From the NCBI RefSeq assembly GCF_963664555.1, contig NZ_OY761461.1, forward strand, positions 2,294,001 through 2,358,000: DNA of 64,000 nucleotides. The letters run 5' to 3'. Under the pieces are notes generated by a model. It saw only the letters and a program-made list of their open reading frames with translations, was not told the DNA's origin and ran no database searches. The stretch comes from Labilibaculum sp. (lineage in GTDB: Bacteria > Bacteroidota > Bacteroidia > Bacteroidales > Marinifilaceae). Shown here piece by piece: positions 1 through 8,057 of the stretch. The number at the start of each line of letters is the position of its first letter. Position 1 is the stretch's first letter. The position numbers and the translations under genes were made by a program.

Positions 1-1
1 C

Positions 2-670
2 ATTGTAAATTATTCAAACCATAATAATCCAACCGATACAAAAACCTTTATACCTCATATGAAAGAGGTTCAACAGTTGTATCCAGACAAACTAAACAGC
101 GTATGTGCAGATTCCGGTTATGGGTCTGAGGAGAATTATGAATTTCTTGAAGCGGAAGGATTAACCTCTTTTGTGAAATACAATTACTTTCATAAAGAAC
201 AAAAGAAGGGAGCCAAAACTTATTGCGAGTTTCACCCCAACAATTTATTCTACGACTCTAAACAGGATATTTACTACTGCCCAATGGGACAAGTAATGAA
301 TCTTAAGAAGATAAAAAAGGAAAAAAGCCAAGCCGGTCATTTTAAGACAATCCATGTTTATCAAGCTCAAAACTGTAACGGATGCCCACTTAGGGGGATG
401 TGTCACAAAGCAAAAGGTAATCGAACGATTCAGATTAATCACCGACTTAACGAATTAAGAAGTAAAGCACGAGAACATTTAACCTCAGAAGAAGGATTGA
501 AGCACAGGAGTCAAAGACCGGTTGATGTAGAGGCCGCTTTTGGTAACCTTAAACACAATAAAGGATTTAAACGATTTTTACTTCGTGGCAAAGAAAAAGT
601 AGAAATCGAAATGGGATTATTGGCTCTAGCCATAAATCTTAAGAAAATGAATAGTAGAAAAGTGGCCTAA
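2..670 (+). CDS. IS1182-type transposase, 5' end outside window
   Basis: This is the C-terminal part of a DDE transposase. The reading frame is open to the window edge, so the first ATG at 59 is probably internal. A catalytic Asp lies in ADSGYGSEENY and the final catalytic Glu in DVEAAFGNLKHNKGFKRF. Between them is the cysteine cluster CNGCPLRGMC that is usual in IS1182-type enzymes. The C-terminal RFLLRGKEKVEIE stretch is also typical of that group. The first catalytic Asp would lie to the left of the window. A short GC hairpin (ggcc-taac-ggcc) overlaps the stop codon. I could not identify the right terminal inverted repeat. The family call is by motif memory and is fairly sure; whether the copy is intact is unknown. 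Confidence 0.85.
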   Translation: MVNYSNHNNPTDTKTFIPHMKEVQQLYPDKLNSVCADSGYGSEENYEFLEAEGLTSFVKYNYFHKEQKKGAKTYCEFHPNNLFYDSKQDIYYCPMGQVMNLKKIKKEKSQAGHFKTIHVYQAQNCNGCPLRGMCHKAKGNRTIQINHRLNELRSKAREHLTSEEGLKHRSQRPVDVEAAFGNLKHNKGFKRFLLRGKEKVEIEMGLLALAINLKKMNSRKVA

Positions 671-806
671 CGGCCTTTCTTAATTCTTTTGAAGTCCTAT
701 TTCCTCTATATGAAACCTCTGTTTTGCATATTGGAGGTAAAAAAGACTTCCAAAAACAAATAAGCAGTATAAGGCAGTTTAATCTCAAAAAAACAAAAGA
801 TCATGA

Positions 807-845
807 AAAAGAGGATGTCTACTTTGTTATGAGACATCCTCTTTT
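807..845. terminator. Bidirectional hairpin terminator, downstream of msrB
   Basis: There is a perfect 14-bp stem (aaaagaggatgtct at 807-820, agacatcctctttt at 832-845) with an 11-nt loop. A and T tracts flank it, so it works as an intrinsic terminator on either strand. It lies 16 bp past the msrB stop on the minus strand. Confidence 0.8.
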
Positions 846-861
846 AAAATCATAGTTTACA

Positions 862-1317
862 TCATTTCTTTTCAGTTTCCTGCAATGGCGTAAAATTTAG
901 GGAGATACTATTGACACAATGCCGGGTGTTTTTTTTTGTGAATCCCTCTCCTGTAAATACATGCCCAAGGTGTCCATTGCAATTAGCGCAAACAATTTCT
1001 GTACGTCTGCCATCTGCATCAGGAATGTGTTTCACTGCACCATCAATCTCATCATCAAAGCTGGGCCAGCCACAATTTGATTCAAACTTACTGTCCGATC
1101 GATAAAGTCCGGCATTGCATTGCCTGCAGGTGTAAATTCCTTTTGCTTTATTGTGCAAGTATTTTCCGGTTCCCGGGTATTCGGTTCCTTTGTCAATAAT
1201 TACTCTTTTTTCATCTGCGCTAAGCGCATTGTATTTATCTTTTGTCATTGCTTTTTGTGCTAATAAATTGTTACTTACAAAAAGGATAAGTCCAAGTAAA
1301 ATGATATATCTCTTCAT
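862..1317 (-). CDS. msrB: Exported peptide-methionine (R)-S-oxide reductase
   Basis: MsrB (SelR) reduces the R-epimer of methionine sulfoxide in proteins. The 151-residue product starts with a signal peptide (hydrophobic residues 4-20, ending in LLAQ), so it should act in the periplasm or envelope. The zinc-site cysteine pairs are visible as CRQC and CANC. The substrate-binding NCGWPSF motif and the catalytic cysteine in RHCVNS near the C-terminus are also present. Length fits a single-domain MsrB plus leader. It appears monocistronic, with a strong terminator after the stop. Confidence 0.93.
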   Translation of the reverse strand: MKRYIILLGLILFVSNNLLAQKAMTKDKYNALSADEKRVIIDKGTEYPGTGKYLHNKAKGIYTCRQCNAGLYRSDSKFESNCGWPSFDDEIDGAVKHIPDADGRRTEIVCANCNGHLGHVFTGEGFTKKNTRHCVNSISLNFTPLQETEKK

Positions 1318-1371
1318 AATTAGCCCTTTTTATTTTGAATGATTCTAAAGTTAATTGAAAAACGATTCAGT

Positions 1372-2253
1372 TCAAAATTTACTGTACCCATTTATTGAAT
1401 TTGCATTTTTAATTGCTTGAACAATAAGTTCTGGATTTGACCAAGGAATAAAATGATTTAAATCTTCAAGCAATATATGATCTACATTTTTATGAAATTT
1501 AAGATAGTAGGCTTGTGTTTGGTAGGGTACCAATACATCTTTTTTGCCTTGTATATAGCTCGTTGGGATAGTAATTTCGTGTAGTCTTTCTTCATTAGTT
1601 CCTAAATCTTCTTCCAAAGCCATCATTTCTATATTGCTGTTTTGCAATTCGAAAGGAACTATTTTATTCGTTATTCCACCTGATATCATGAGATTATACC
1701 ATTTCGCTTTTTGGAATTTTGGAGATAAACAAGGAGCAAGGTATATGGCGTGACTTATTTTAGTTTGAAAATCAAGAATGGTTTGTTCCAACACAGCTCC
1801 ACCATACGAATGTCCAACTATTGTAAATTTTTCGTTTAATTCTCCATAATGGTTTAAAACAGTAGCTGCTACTTTTGCCTGATCGCGAAGTCTTGCTTTG
1901 GCTGGAACGGTAGTTTTCCCATAACCAGGTCGATCATAGGAAATTATACAATATTCTTTTTGAAGTGTTTTATCTGCAAAAATGTACTTGAAATCGAACC
2001 AATATCCAGGAGAACCGTGAATTAATAAAACTTTAGGTTTTGATAAATCACCAATGTAATTGCTGTGGATTTGATAATTTCCATAAGGAATCATCTCACT
2101 TTGAGGGAAAATATTTTGAGCATGTAATTTAAGCATCACATTCTGATTATCAAATTCGTGTCTGAATTTCTGAAAGATTATAAATCCGATAGTAAATAGT
2201 AATAAAATTGCAAATCCGGAAATACACAACAGCTTTATAATCCTTCTCCTCAT
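1372..2253 (-). CDS. Membrane-anchored alpha/beta hydrolase
   Basis: This is an alpha/beta-hydrolase-fold protein. After an N-terminal membrane segment (ISGFAILLLFTIGFIIF) come HGSPG, the usual oxyanion region, and YDRPGYG. The nucleophile elbow is GHSYGG with a catalytic Ser. A candidate acidic residue lies in GKKDVLVP and the catalytic His in LNHFIPW. The substrate cannot be read from the sequence. The frame extends upstream only to a TTG at 2313, so I chose the ATG at 2253 (MRRRIIKLL), giving 293 residues. No operon partner is evident. It could be an esterase, lipase or C-C hydrolase. Confidence 0.8.
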   Translation of the reverse strand: MRRRIIKLLCISGFAILLLFTIGFIIFQKFRHEFDNQNVMLKLHAQNIFPQSEMIPYGNYQIHSNYIGDLSKPKVLLIHGSPGYWFDFKYIFADKTLQKEYCIISYDRPGYGKTTVPAKARLRDQAKVAATVLNHYGELNEKFTIVGHSYGGAVLEQTILDFQTKISHAIYLAPCLSPKFQKAKWYNLMISGGITNKIVPFELQNSNIEMMALEEDLGTNEERLHEITIPTSYIQGKKDVLVPYQTQAYYLKFHKNVDHILLEDLNHFIPWSNPELIVQAIKNANSINGYSKF

Positions 2254-2457
2254 CTTCCTTATTCTTTTAAATTCGACTGTGTGTAATAAAATACTTTTTA
2301 GTCTGAAAAACAAGAGCTGATATGTTATAAATTCTTAATTTATAGGATTATACTGGTTGAAAGTGTTTCTTAATGGAAGGGAAGCTAATGCCTTATATCA
2401 TAAAATATCTTTTTTATGAAATACCTTGAAGATGTTTATGAGCAATAATTGGATTGT

Positions 2458-2832
2458 TTAGGTTAAGTGCTTTCTTATTAATTGAATGAGTACATCTTTC
2501 TTTACAGGTTTTGCAATGTAATCATCGCAGCCATTTTCCAGTGATTTATTTTTATCGCCAAGCAGAGCGAATGCCGTTTGCGCAATAACAGGAAGGTTGG
2601 GTCTGATCCTTTTAATTTTTTGAGTAGCCTCATATCCATCCATTAATGGCATTTTAATATCCATAAGCACTAAATCGATTTTATCGTTTTTTTTGCAAAT
2701 ATCTACAGCCTCAAGACCATTATTAGCAACCAATACGTTACAGTGCATCTGATTTAGTAATTCTTCAAAATATATTCTATTGAATTCTTCATCTTCAACA
2801 ACCAGGATAAGTTTGTTTTCTACCTTATTCAT
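2458..2832 (-). CDS. Single-domain response regulator (CheY-like receiver)
   Basis: This is a 124-residue stand-alone receiver domain. The acidic pocket is VVEDEEF near the N-terminus, the phospho-acceptor Asp is in LVLMDIKMPLMDG, and the conserved Thr/Lys switch residues are in AQTAFAL and AKPVKK. There is no output domain, so it probably acts by protein-protein contact. Its C-terminal half closely resembles the receiver of the hybrid kinase at the right end of the window: both share a RPNL...IAQTA.AL.GDK.KSL..GC pattern. No kinase gene adjoins it. Confidence 0.88.
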   Translation of the reverse strand: MNKVENKLILVVEDEEFNRIYFEELLNQMHCNVLVANNGLEAVDICKKNDKIDLVLMDIKMPLMDGYEATQKIKRIRPNLPVIAQTAFALLGDKNKSLENGCDDYIAKPVKKDVLIQLIRKHLT

Positions 2833-3078
2833 ATAAATAACGATTTATTCTATCAAAAGTAAAGTATCTTTTTGAGCTATCTAAATCAAATTTAATTTTA
2901 AAATACAAAATACATTGTATTTTCTTGTTAATGAATTTGATTTTCCTTTAAAAGGTATTGATAATAAATGGATTATATTTTTACATGTTGATTTTTAAAT
3001 AATACTCTTTTTAATCATTCGTTTTTGTTATCAGAAATTAAAGAGCATCAATTTATCTAATTAAAGACCAATTAGGAA

Positions 3079-3699
3079 TTATTTCATCGTTAATAATTCT
3101 TCAAATTTATTAAAGAATGTACTAACATGATATCCATCCATTAATGCATGATGAGTATCAACACTAACCGGCATAAAGTACTTATCTCCAGTTTTAAAAA
3201 CTTTTCCAAATACTATTTTAGGGATAGAATCTGAACCATTAAATATCCGCGGATGCTTAATACATGTAAAACTACGCCAGGGAATTACTGAAACATATAT
3301 TAAATCCAACATAGGTTCAGAAACTAATATGTCCTTCTTTTTTGCTGATTCAATTGAATTTTTTGTCTGAATGTAGAAATTGTCAAAATTTTCAAGATAA
3401 TTGAAATAGCAAAAATTAAATGTTTTATTGATTTTAAAGACAGTAGTTGTTCCGTTTATAACGGGATATTGAACTATTTTTCCGTTTAAAATTCGTAGTT
3501 TGAATTCAGGAATTTCGTTAATAACCTGCAGTGCTTTATGCATATAATGAATGAAAAAAGATTCATTGATTACTTTTGTCTTTAGGAACATTTGGGTGCA
3601 TTCGATATTGGAAGTTGCACCCATAAATGGATCGTCAAAATCTTTGAAAAAATAGTACTGAGCTTTACGTTCCCAATTGTCAATATCAATTTCTATCAT
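3079..3699 (-). CDS. CatA-like chloramphenicol O-acetyltransferase family protein
   Basis: This 206-residue protein has the type A chloramphenicol acetyltransferase fold signature. The catalytic-His motif HHALMDGYH lies near the C-terminus, with the structural Asp of HHxxxDG present, and the VIPWRSFTCI stretch is usual in the family. Length fits a complete CAT monomer of a trimer that acetylates with acetyl-CoA in the cytoplasm. It stands alone without mobile-element neighbours, so it looks chromosomal. Many Bacteroidota carry such CAT-like genes of unknown substrate, and resistance should not be assumed. Confidence 0.82.
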   Translation of the reverse strand: MIEIDIDNWERKAQYYFFKDFDDPFMGATSNIECTQMFLKTKVINESFFIHYMHKALQVINEIPEFKLRILNGKIVQYPVINGTTTVFKINKTFNFCYFNYLENFDNFYIQTKNSIESAKKKDILVSEPMLDLIYVSVIPWRSFTCIKHPRIFNGSDSIPKIVFGKVFKTGDKYFMPVSVDTHHALMDGYHVSTFFNKFEELLTMK

Positions 3700-4044
3700 A
3701 TTTCTAACTTTTAAATTCGATAATTTATTTTTGAAGAATCTATTGTTTCAAATTTGTTTCTTTTAATTCTTATTCTTCTGTGATCACAATCTTTTGGGAA
3801 TCATTCAAGGCAAAATATTGTAGAATATACATAGAAAAACAGGACAATTGTTTCAAAGAAAGAATTTTATTTCGCGGGCTTATAAATATAATACAAAAGG
3901 TTGTTTTTGTAAGGGTTGCATAATCAGAGATTTGATTTTTTTTAAGGAGAGTGTTCCGTATTTTTAATAAATCGAAATTAGGAATTTGGAAAGTTTTCCA
4001 TATCTTAGGTTTAGAAAACATAAATTTTTAATACATTACTTATT

Positions 4045-4272
4045 ATGACAGACGGAACCGAATTAACCTGCGTATTTATAGGATCAATTATTGACGTGCA
4101 ATATTATAAGGAAAGATTGGAAGAGGCTGGAGTTGCTTCTTTATGGAAAGATGAATTTAGTTCAGGCACCATTGTTGGATTAGGTGGCGTGCCAGATTCT
4201 GTTGAATTATTGGTTGCAGATGAGGACGCTGAAAAGGCAAGGAGATGTATTGAAGAATTGCAAAAAGAATAA
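4045..4272 (+). CDS. DUF2007-type small protein
   Basis: This 75-residue protein resembles the DUF2007 'putative signal transducing protein' family. A beta strand (CVFIGS) is followed by a helix with YYKERLEEAGV, a central glycine-rich VGLGGVPDSVELLV, and a C-terminal DAEKARRCIEEL helix. This is a ferredoxin-like alpha/beta pattern. The function is not known for the family. It is followed after 16 bp by an outer-membrane-type protein on the same strand, so the two may be co-transcribed. The family call is by pattern and moderately sure. Confidence 0.7.
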   Translation: MTDGTELTCVFIGSIIDVQYYKERLEEAGVASLWKDEFSSGTIVGLGGVPDSVELLVADEDAEKARRCIEELQKE

Positions 4273-4288
4273 TCATTATACGCAGAGC

Positions 4289-5059
4289 ATGATGAAAAAA
4301 ATGTCCTTGTTGACTCTTGCTGTGTTGCTCTGGGGGTGCTTGATTGCTCAGGAGAAGGAAGATATAGTGACAGATCGTTCCAATCAGACTGTATCTGCTG
4401 CCATTGTTCCATTGAAAAAATTCCAAATAGAATCGGGGTTTTCGTTTGAAAGATATAATTCAGAAATCAAGAACACAACGTATAATTCAACATTGGTTCG
4501 TTATGGTCTTTTTGAGAAAATGGAACTTCGATTAGGACTCGCTTATTTGGGAACGAATGTTTCATTTGATGGGGGCAATTTTGATGAAAGTGGTTTTGCC
4601 CCAATTGTTGTCGGTGCAAAATTTCAATTGCTGGAGGAAAATGAAGTTCTTCCAAAATTAGCTTTTATGACCACTGTTACGCTTCCAAATACCGGAGCAA
4701 GCTGGTACGAAAATAAATACTTGGGTGTTGATTTTCGTGTTAATGGAGAATATTCACTAAATGAAGCAATGTCTTTGGGTGGTAACTTCGGGCTGGCTTG
4801 GAGTGGTGTTGAGAATGGCAATACAGCAGTAGGAATATACACTGCTGTGATACAGATGAGTTTATCGGAAAAGTTAGGAGCTTTCGCAGAATTATATGGT
4901 TTTCTTCCTAAAGAAGGAAGAAATGACCATCGTTGGGATGCAGGAATGACTTACCTTGTAAATGAGGATTTACTGCTTGATTTTTCCACTGGAATTGGAT
5001 TAAATAAGGTTTCTCCGGATTTTTTTATTAGCTTAGGATTATCAATTAGAATACCTTAA
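4289..5059 (+). CDS. Outer-membrane beta-barrel protein (phenol MetA-like)
   Basis: The product is a signal peptide (MKKMSLLTLAVLLWGCLIAQ) followed by about 230 residues of alternating beta strands rich in Gly and aromatic residues (RLGLAYLG, LGGNFGLAWSG), ending in a C-terminal strand DFFISLGLSIRI. This resembles the 'putative MetA-pathway of phenol degradation' transporter-like family (PF13557). The frame is open back to 4184, overlapping the previous gene. The ATG at 4289, immediately followed by a second ATG and then the leader, is the sensible start and leaves a 16-bp gap. A strong terminator follows. The cargo, if any, is unknown. Confidence 0.75.
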   Translation: MMKKMSLLTLAVLLWGCLIAQEKEDIVTDRSNQTVSAAIVPLKKFQIESGFSFERYNSEIKNTTYNSTLVRYGLFEKMELRLGLAYLGTNVSFDGGNFDESGFAPIVVGAKFQLLEENEVLPKLAFMTTVTLPNTGASWYENKYLGVDFRVNGEYSLNEAMSLGGNFGLAWSGVENGNTAVGIYTAVIQMSLSEKLGAFAELYGFLPKEGRNDHRWDAGMTYLVNEDLLLDFSTGIGLNKVSPDFFISLGLSIRIP

Positions 5060-5085
5060 TAAAGGTATTGCATACATCAATTCAG

Positions 5086-5123
5086 AAAAAAGCTTGTTCA
5101 GAATTACTGAGCAAGCTTTTTTT
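5086..5123 (+). terminator. Intrinsic terminator after the outer-membrane protein gene
   Basis: There is a 16-bp stem (5086-5101 with 5107-5122, one G-T pair) and a 5-nt loop. It ends in a run of T and begins 26 bp after the stop at 5059. Confidence 0.85.
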
Positions 5124-5431
5124 CTTTATTTGAGGATTCCTTGAAATTAAAATTTTTTAATCTTACTGTTCTTTTAAATGACACATCTGACCTTTCGGGA
5201 AGGCAATTAAATCATCCGATTCAATAAGGGAGAAAATGAAATTAATTCAAATTCAATTTTTCCACATGCCAGGTAAAGAAATGTGCCGGTGCCGGCTGAA
5301 TAGGAACAGCAAATACATTTTCAACAGAAATTATAAGACTTTCAAATTGATCGTTTGAATAAATTTGTTCTTTCGAATTTTATAAATGGTAATTTTTGTG
5401 ATATTATTTATTTTTAGAACGTATTTAATAA
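5124..5431. other. Intergenic stretch without recognised features
   Basis: The 308 bp between the terminator and the next gene contain no convincing ORF or hairpin. The last AT-rich part presumably holds the promoter for the lipoprotein gene at 5432; I cannot assign its boxes. Confidence 0.5.
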
Positions 5432-5893
5432 ATGGAAAATATGAAATATTATAGCAACAGCATGCTCATTGTGATCACTTTTCTTTTTTCTTTCAATTCT
5501 TGCCGTGTATCTGTAAAGTCAGAAGAGAATCGAAAATTACTAATGGAAACCGATATGGCTTTTTCTGATTATTTGGAGAATGGTATGAATAAAGCCTTTT
5601 ATAAATATGCAGCAGAGAAGGCAGTAATGCTGAAGGATAATAGTAGTCCGCTGATAGGAAAAGAAAATATTAAAAAACAATTTTCAGGAGATGATACTCA
5701 AATTACATTTACCTGGTGCCCATTGGATGCTGATGTTTCAAAATCGGGCGAATTAGGTTATACCTATGGCACTTATTCTTTTCAGACGGTTGATTCCTTG
5801 TATCAGGGAACCTATGTTTCAGTTTGGAAAAAAGATGAAAATAATGATTGGAAATATGTACTTGATTCTGGAAATCAGGGCTTAAGAAAATAG
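5432..5893 (+). CDS. SnoaL/DUF4440-like lipoprotein
   Basis: The product has 153 residues. The N-terminus is a lipoprotein signal (hydrophobic MLIVITFLFSFNS followed by Cys), so it is probably anchored in the envelope. The body resembles the NTF2-like DUF4440/SnoaL fold: a helix MAFSDYLENGMNKAFYKYAAE, then AVMLKDNSSPLIGKENIKKQF, then strands TYGTYSF, YVSVWKK and WKYVLDSG. Such domains bind small hydrophobic ligands or act as isomerase-like proteins; the role here is unknown. A second ATG at 5441 is an alternative start. It converges with rarD, whose stop is 2 bp away. Confidence 0.72.
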   Translation: MENMKYYSNSMLIVITFLFSFNSCRVSVKSEENRKLLMETDMAFSDYLENGMNKAFYKYAAEKAVMLKDNSSPLIGKENIKKQFSGDDTQITFTWCPLDADVSKSGELGYTYGTYSFQTVDSLYQGTYVSVWKKDENNDWKYVLDSGNQGLRK

Positions 5894-5895
5894 GA

Positions 5896-6798
5896 TTATC
5901 GTTTAGTTGATTTAATTTTCTTTCTTGTATTTCTGATTATGGAAGTTGTGTAAAGAGCTAACGCAATCCAAATTAAACCAAAGGCAATAAGTTGTTCGTA
6001 TCTAAATGGTTCGTTATAGATCAATACGCCAATTAATAGCATTAGGGTGGGTGCAATATATTGCATAAATCCTAATGCTGACAGTGGAATTCGTTGTGCT
6101 CCTTTTGCAAACCAATACAAAGGCAAAGTGGTAACAATTCCCGTTAGCATCAAATAGCTTGAGATTGATATACTGCCGGTAAATAAAGCTCCATTTCCTA
6201 TCCACATTTTATAAAGGATATATCCCAATGCAAATGGTGCCAGAATTAGTGTTTCAACAGCCAGAGCAGGTATTGCTTCAATTCCAGCTGTTTTTTTTGT
6301 TAAGACATATAAACCAAAAGAACAAGCTAAAATAATAGCAATCCAAGGGAATTTTCCGTAATCAATTGTAAGGTAAATAACTGCAGCAGATGCTATTAAT
6401 ACTGCAATGTATTTTAGCTTATCCAACTTTTCGTTAAGAACAATCATTCCAAGTATTACGTTTACGATAGGATTGATGTAATAACCTAAACTGGCTTCAA
6501 CAATTTGTTTTGCATTTACGGCATAAATGAATAATCCCCAATTTAAACCTATTAACAAAGATGATATGATTAAACTCTTACGTGTTTTCTTTTGACGCAA
6601 TAAATTCCATACATTTTTTTTCCGGGTCAGTAGTAAAAGGATAATAAGAAATGCAAACGACCAAAAAATTCGATGAGCTAAAATTTCAATCGCAGAAACA
6701 TTGGAAAGTAATTTCCAGAATATAGGCAGTATTCCCCAAGTGAAAAAGGCTTGAAGGGCATATACATATCCTATTGTAGTATTCTTTGAATCTTCCAT
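5896..6798 (-). CDS. rarD: RarD-type EamA transporter
   Basis: This is an inner-membrane drug/metabolite exporter of the DMT superfamily with about ten hydrophobic segments. The RarD signature is clear: FTWGILPIFWKLL near the N-terminus, EILAHRIFWSF, then GLNWGLFIYAVN and EASLGYYINPIVNVILGM. The last segments are RIPLSALGFMQYIAPTLMLLIGVLIYNEPF. The frame opens with a TTG at 6849. ATGs at 6816 and 6798 are better starts, and I chose 6798 (MEDSKNTT...) because the first membrane segment follows directly. RarD proteins were named for a chloramphenicol-sensitivity phenotype, but their true substrates are unclear. Confidence 0.9.
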   Translation of the reverse strand: MEDSKNTTIGYVYALQAFFTWGILPIFWKLLSNVSAIEILAHRIFWSFAFLIILLLLTRKKNVWNLLRQKKTRKSLIISSLLIGLNWGLFIYAVNAKQIVEASLGYYINPIVNVILGMIVLNEKLDKLKYIAVLIASAAVIYLTIDYGKFPWIAIILACSFGLYVLTKKTAGIEAIPALAVETLILAPFALGYILYKMWIGNGALFTGSISISSYLMLTGIVTTLPLYWFAKGAQRIPLSALGFMQYIAPTLMLLIGVLIYNEPFRYEQLIAFGLIWIALALYTTSIIRNTRKKIKSTKR

Positions 6799-6987
6799 AA
6801 AAGTTTGAGTGAGCATCGGTTTTTGTTGGGCAAATGTAATTAAAATCAAAATTGTTTGCTTGCCAGATATCGAATTTAAAAGACGTAAAGAATGATGTAA
6901 GGAGAATTTATCTTTTGGAATAATAAATAATCTGAATGAATGTTAGAGCAGGTAAAAGAGTATTTAAGAATGGTATTTTATAGAGAT

Positions 6988-7668
6988 TCAACCATTTTTC
7001 CTGATGCTTTTCAGGCGTTCCATATTCAGAATTTGTATGTTTTTCCCATTTAATGATATTACACCATCATTATTTAAATTGGCAAGTATCCGGGAAACAC
7101 TTTCTCTTGAATTACCGGTTAAGTCACCAAATTCCTGTCGGGAGAGAGGTAGTGAAAAATTTGGCTCGTCAAAAATATCTTCAGCAAAAAAGCAAAGAGC
7201 TTCGGCAATTCTTCCCTGACTTTGCTTTTGCACTTGATTTACACAATGATCAAAATGCCCTAATTCATTCTTGCATAATTCGGTGATTATTTCGTAGGCA
7301 AAATCGCTGTTTGATGCAATAAAATCTTTAAAAGAGTCTAAACTAATAAAGCAAACTCTTGTTTCCATTAATGCTGTGGCAGAATAATGATTCACCTTAT
7401 CTCCTAGGGTTGTAGGGATTCCAAGATAAATAGGTCCTTTAATAATCTTTAAAATTTGTTCTCTCTCAGGACCGGTAATATGTATTTTCACCAATCCACT
7501 TTTTACAAAGATAATATTTGAAGAAAGAGCATTTTGTCTGAAAATAACGTCACCTTTTTGGAATTGTACATCTACGCAGCTTTCCTCAAGCATTTTTAGT
7601 TCTTTATCGTTTAAAAAATTTGAAGCAGACGACCTGTTGCTGCAAAATTTACATGATTTTTCATTCAT
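6988..7668 (-). CDS. Crp/Fnr-family transcriptional regulator
   Basis: The 226-residue protein has an N-terminal cyclic-nucleotide-like beta barrel, a long helix (ELCKNELGHFDHCVNQVQ) and a C-terminal winged helix. The recognition helix reads NSRESVSRILANL. It keeps the Arg-Glu-x-x-x-Arg set that in E. coli CRP contacts TGTGA half sites. The phosphate-binding cassette needed for cAMP is not apparent, so cAMP sensing is unlikely. Two cysteines sit at residues 6 and 9 (SCKFC) and another at 31, so redox or FeS sensing is possible but unproven. It is divergent from the DsrE2/TusA/Hdr operon, with a perfect TGTGA-N6-TCACA site between them, which makes it the obvious candidate regulator. Confidence 0.9.
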   Translation of the reverse strand: MNEKSCKFCSNRSSASNFLNDKELKMLEESCVDVQFQKGDVIFRQNALSSNIIFVKSGLVKIHITGPEREQILKIIKGPIYLGIPTTLGDKVNHYSATALMETRVCFISLDSFKDFIASNSDFAYEIITELCKNELGHFDHCVNQVQKQSQGRIAEALCFFAEDIFDEPNFSLPLSRQEFGDLTGNSRESVSRILANLNNDGVISLNGKNIQILNMERLKSIRKNG

Positions 7669-7802
7669 AAATTATTCTTATCAGGATTAAAGAAATAATT
7701 ATTTATTAATTGTTCTGATTTTGAGTCAAATATGTGTATTAAATATGTTTTTACTGTGCTATAGTAATGAAACGAGATGTAAATATATAAATATTTCTAT
7801 AA

Positions 7803-7818
7803 TGTGATATGAATCACA
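7803..7818. promoter_or_regulatory. Perfect CRP-type operator palindrome
   Basis: TGTGATATGAATCACA is a perfect inverted repeat (TGTGAT-N4-ATCACA). It equals the CRP consensus TGTGA-N6-TCACA. Its centre lies about 76 bp upstream of the start site implied by the -7 box at 7873-7880. A further TCACA half site occurs at 7831-7835. Binding by the adjacent regulator is inferred. Confidence 0.7.
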
Positions 7819-7872
7819 CTAAAATATATTTCACATCACGCCTTAAAAACCAGAAGGCATTTTTCCTCTCTA

Positions 7873-7880
7873 TATATTTG
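7873..7880 (+). promoter_or_regulatory. Bacteroidota -7 box for the sulfur/Hdr operon
   Basis: TATATTTG matches the Bacteroidota -7 consensus TAnnTTTG. No good -33 TTTG lies at the right distance, which would suit a promoter that needs an activator bound upstream. Placement is by consensus only. Confidence 0.5.
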
Positions 7881-8057
7881 CAATCAACACGAATTGAAAA
7901 TCAAATGACAAATTAAAAATTGATTGTCAGAACTGTTCTTCTTGGAGGGGCAATTGTTCTGGATATGTGTGATTTAATAATTGGTGTGCAGAAAAAGTCA
8001 AGACCAACATTTACTCAAAACTCAGATATAAGTTTATTAATATAATTCAAAACTAAA

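Larger units (their letters stand above)
7669..8057. other. Divergent regulatory region between the Crp/Fnr gene and the sulfur/Hdr operon
   Basis: The 389 bp contain no gene. They hold the TGTGA-N6-TCACA palindrome at 7803-7818, a TATATTTG -7-like box at 7873-7880, and a leader of about 170 nt before the first ATG at 8058. Within the leader, cagaac (7928-7933) can pair with gttctg (7956-7961); its significance is unknown. Confidence 0.7.

Noticed and set aside
3079..3699. Acquired chloramphenicol resistance gene
   Set aside because: The CAT motif is real, but there is no mobile-element context or unusual composition, and chromosomal CAT-like proteins of unknown substrate are common. Resistance is not claimed.
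3770..4021. 83-codon minus-strand ORF between the CAT-like gene and the DUF2007 gene
   Set aside because: Composition is Lys/Ile/Phe-rich, as translated AT-rich DNA gives. There is no motif, no ribosome-binding site and no sign of conservation, so it is probably chance.
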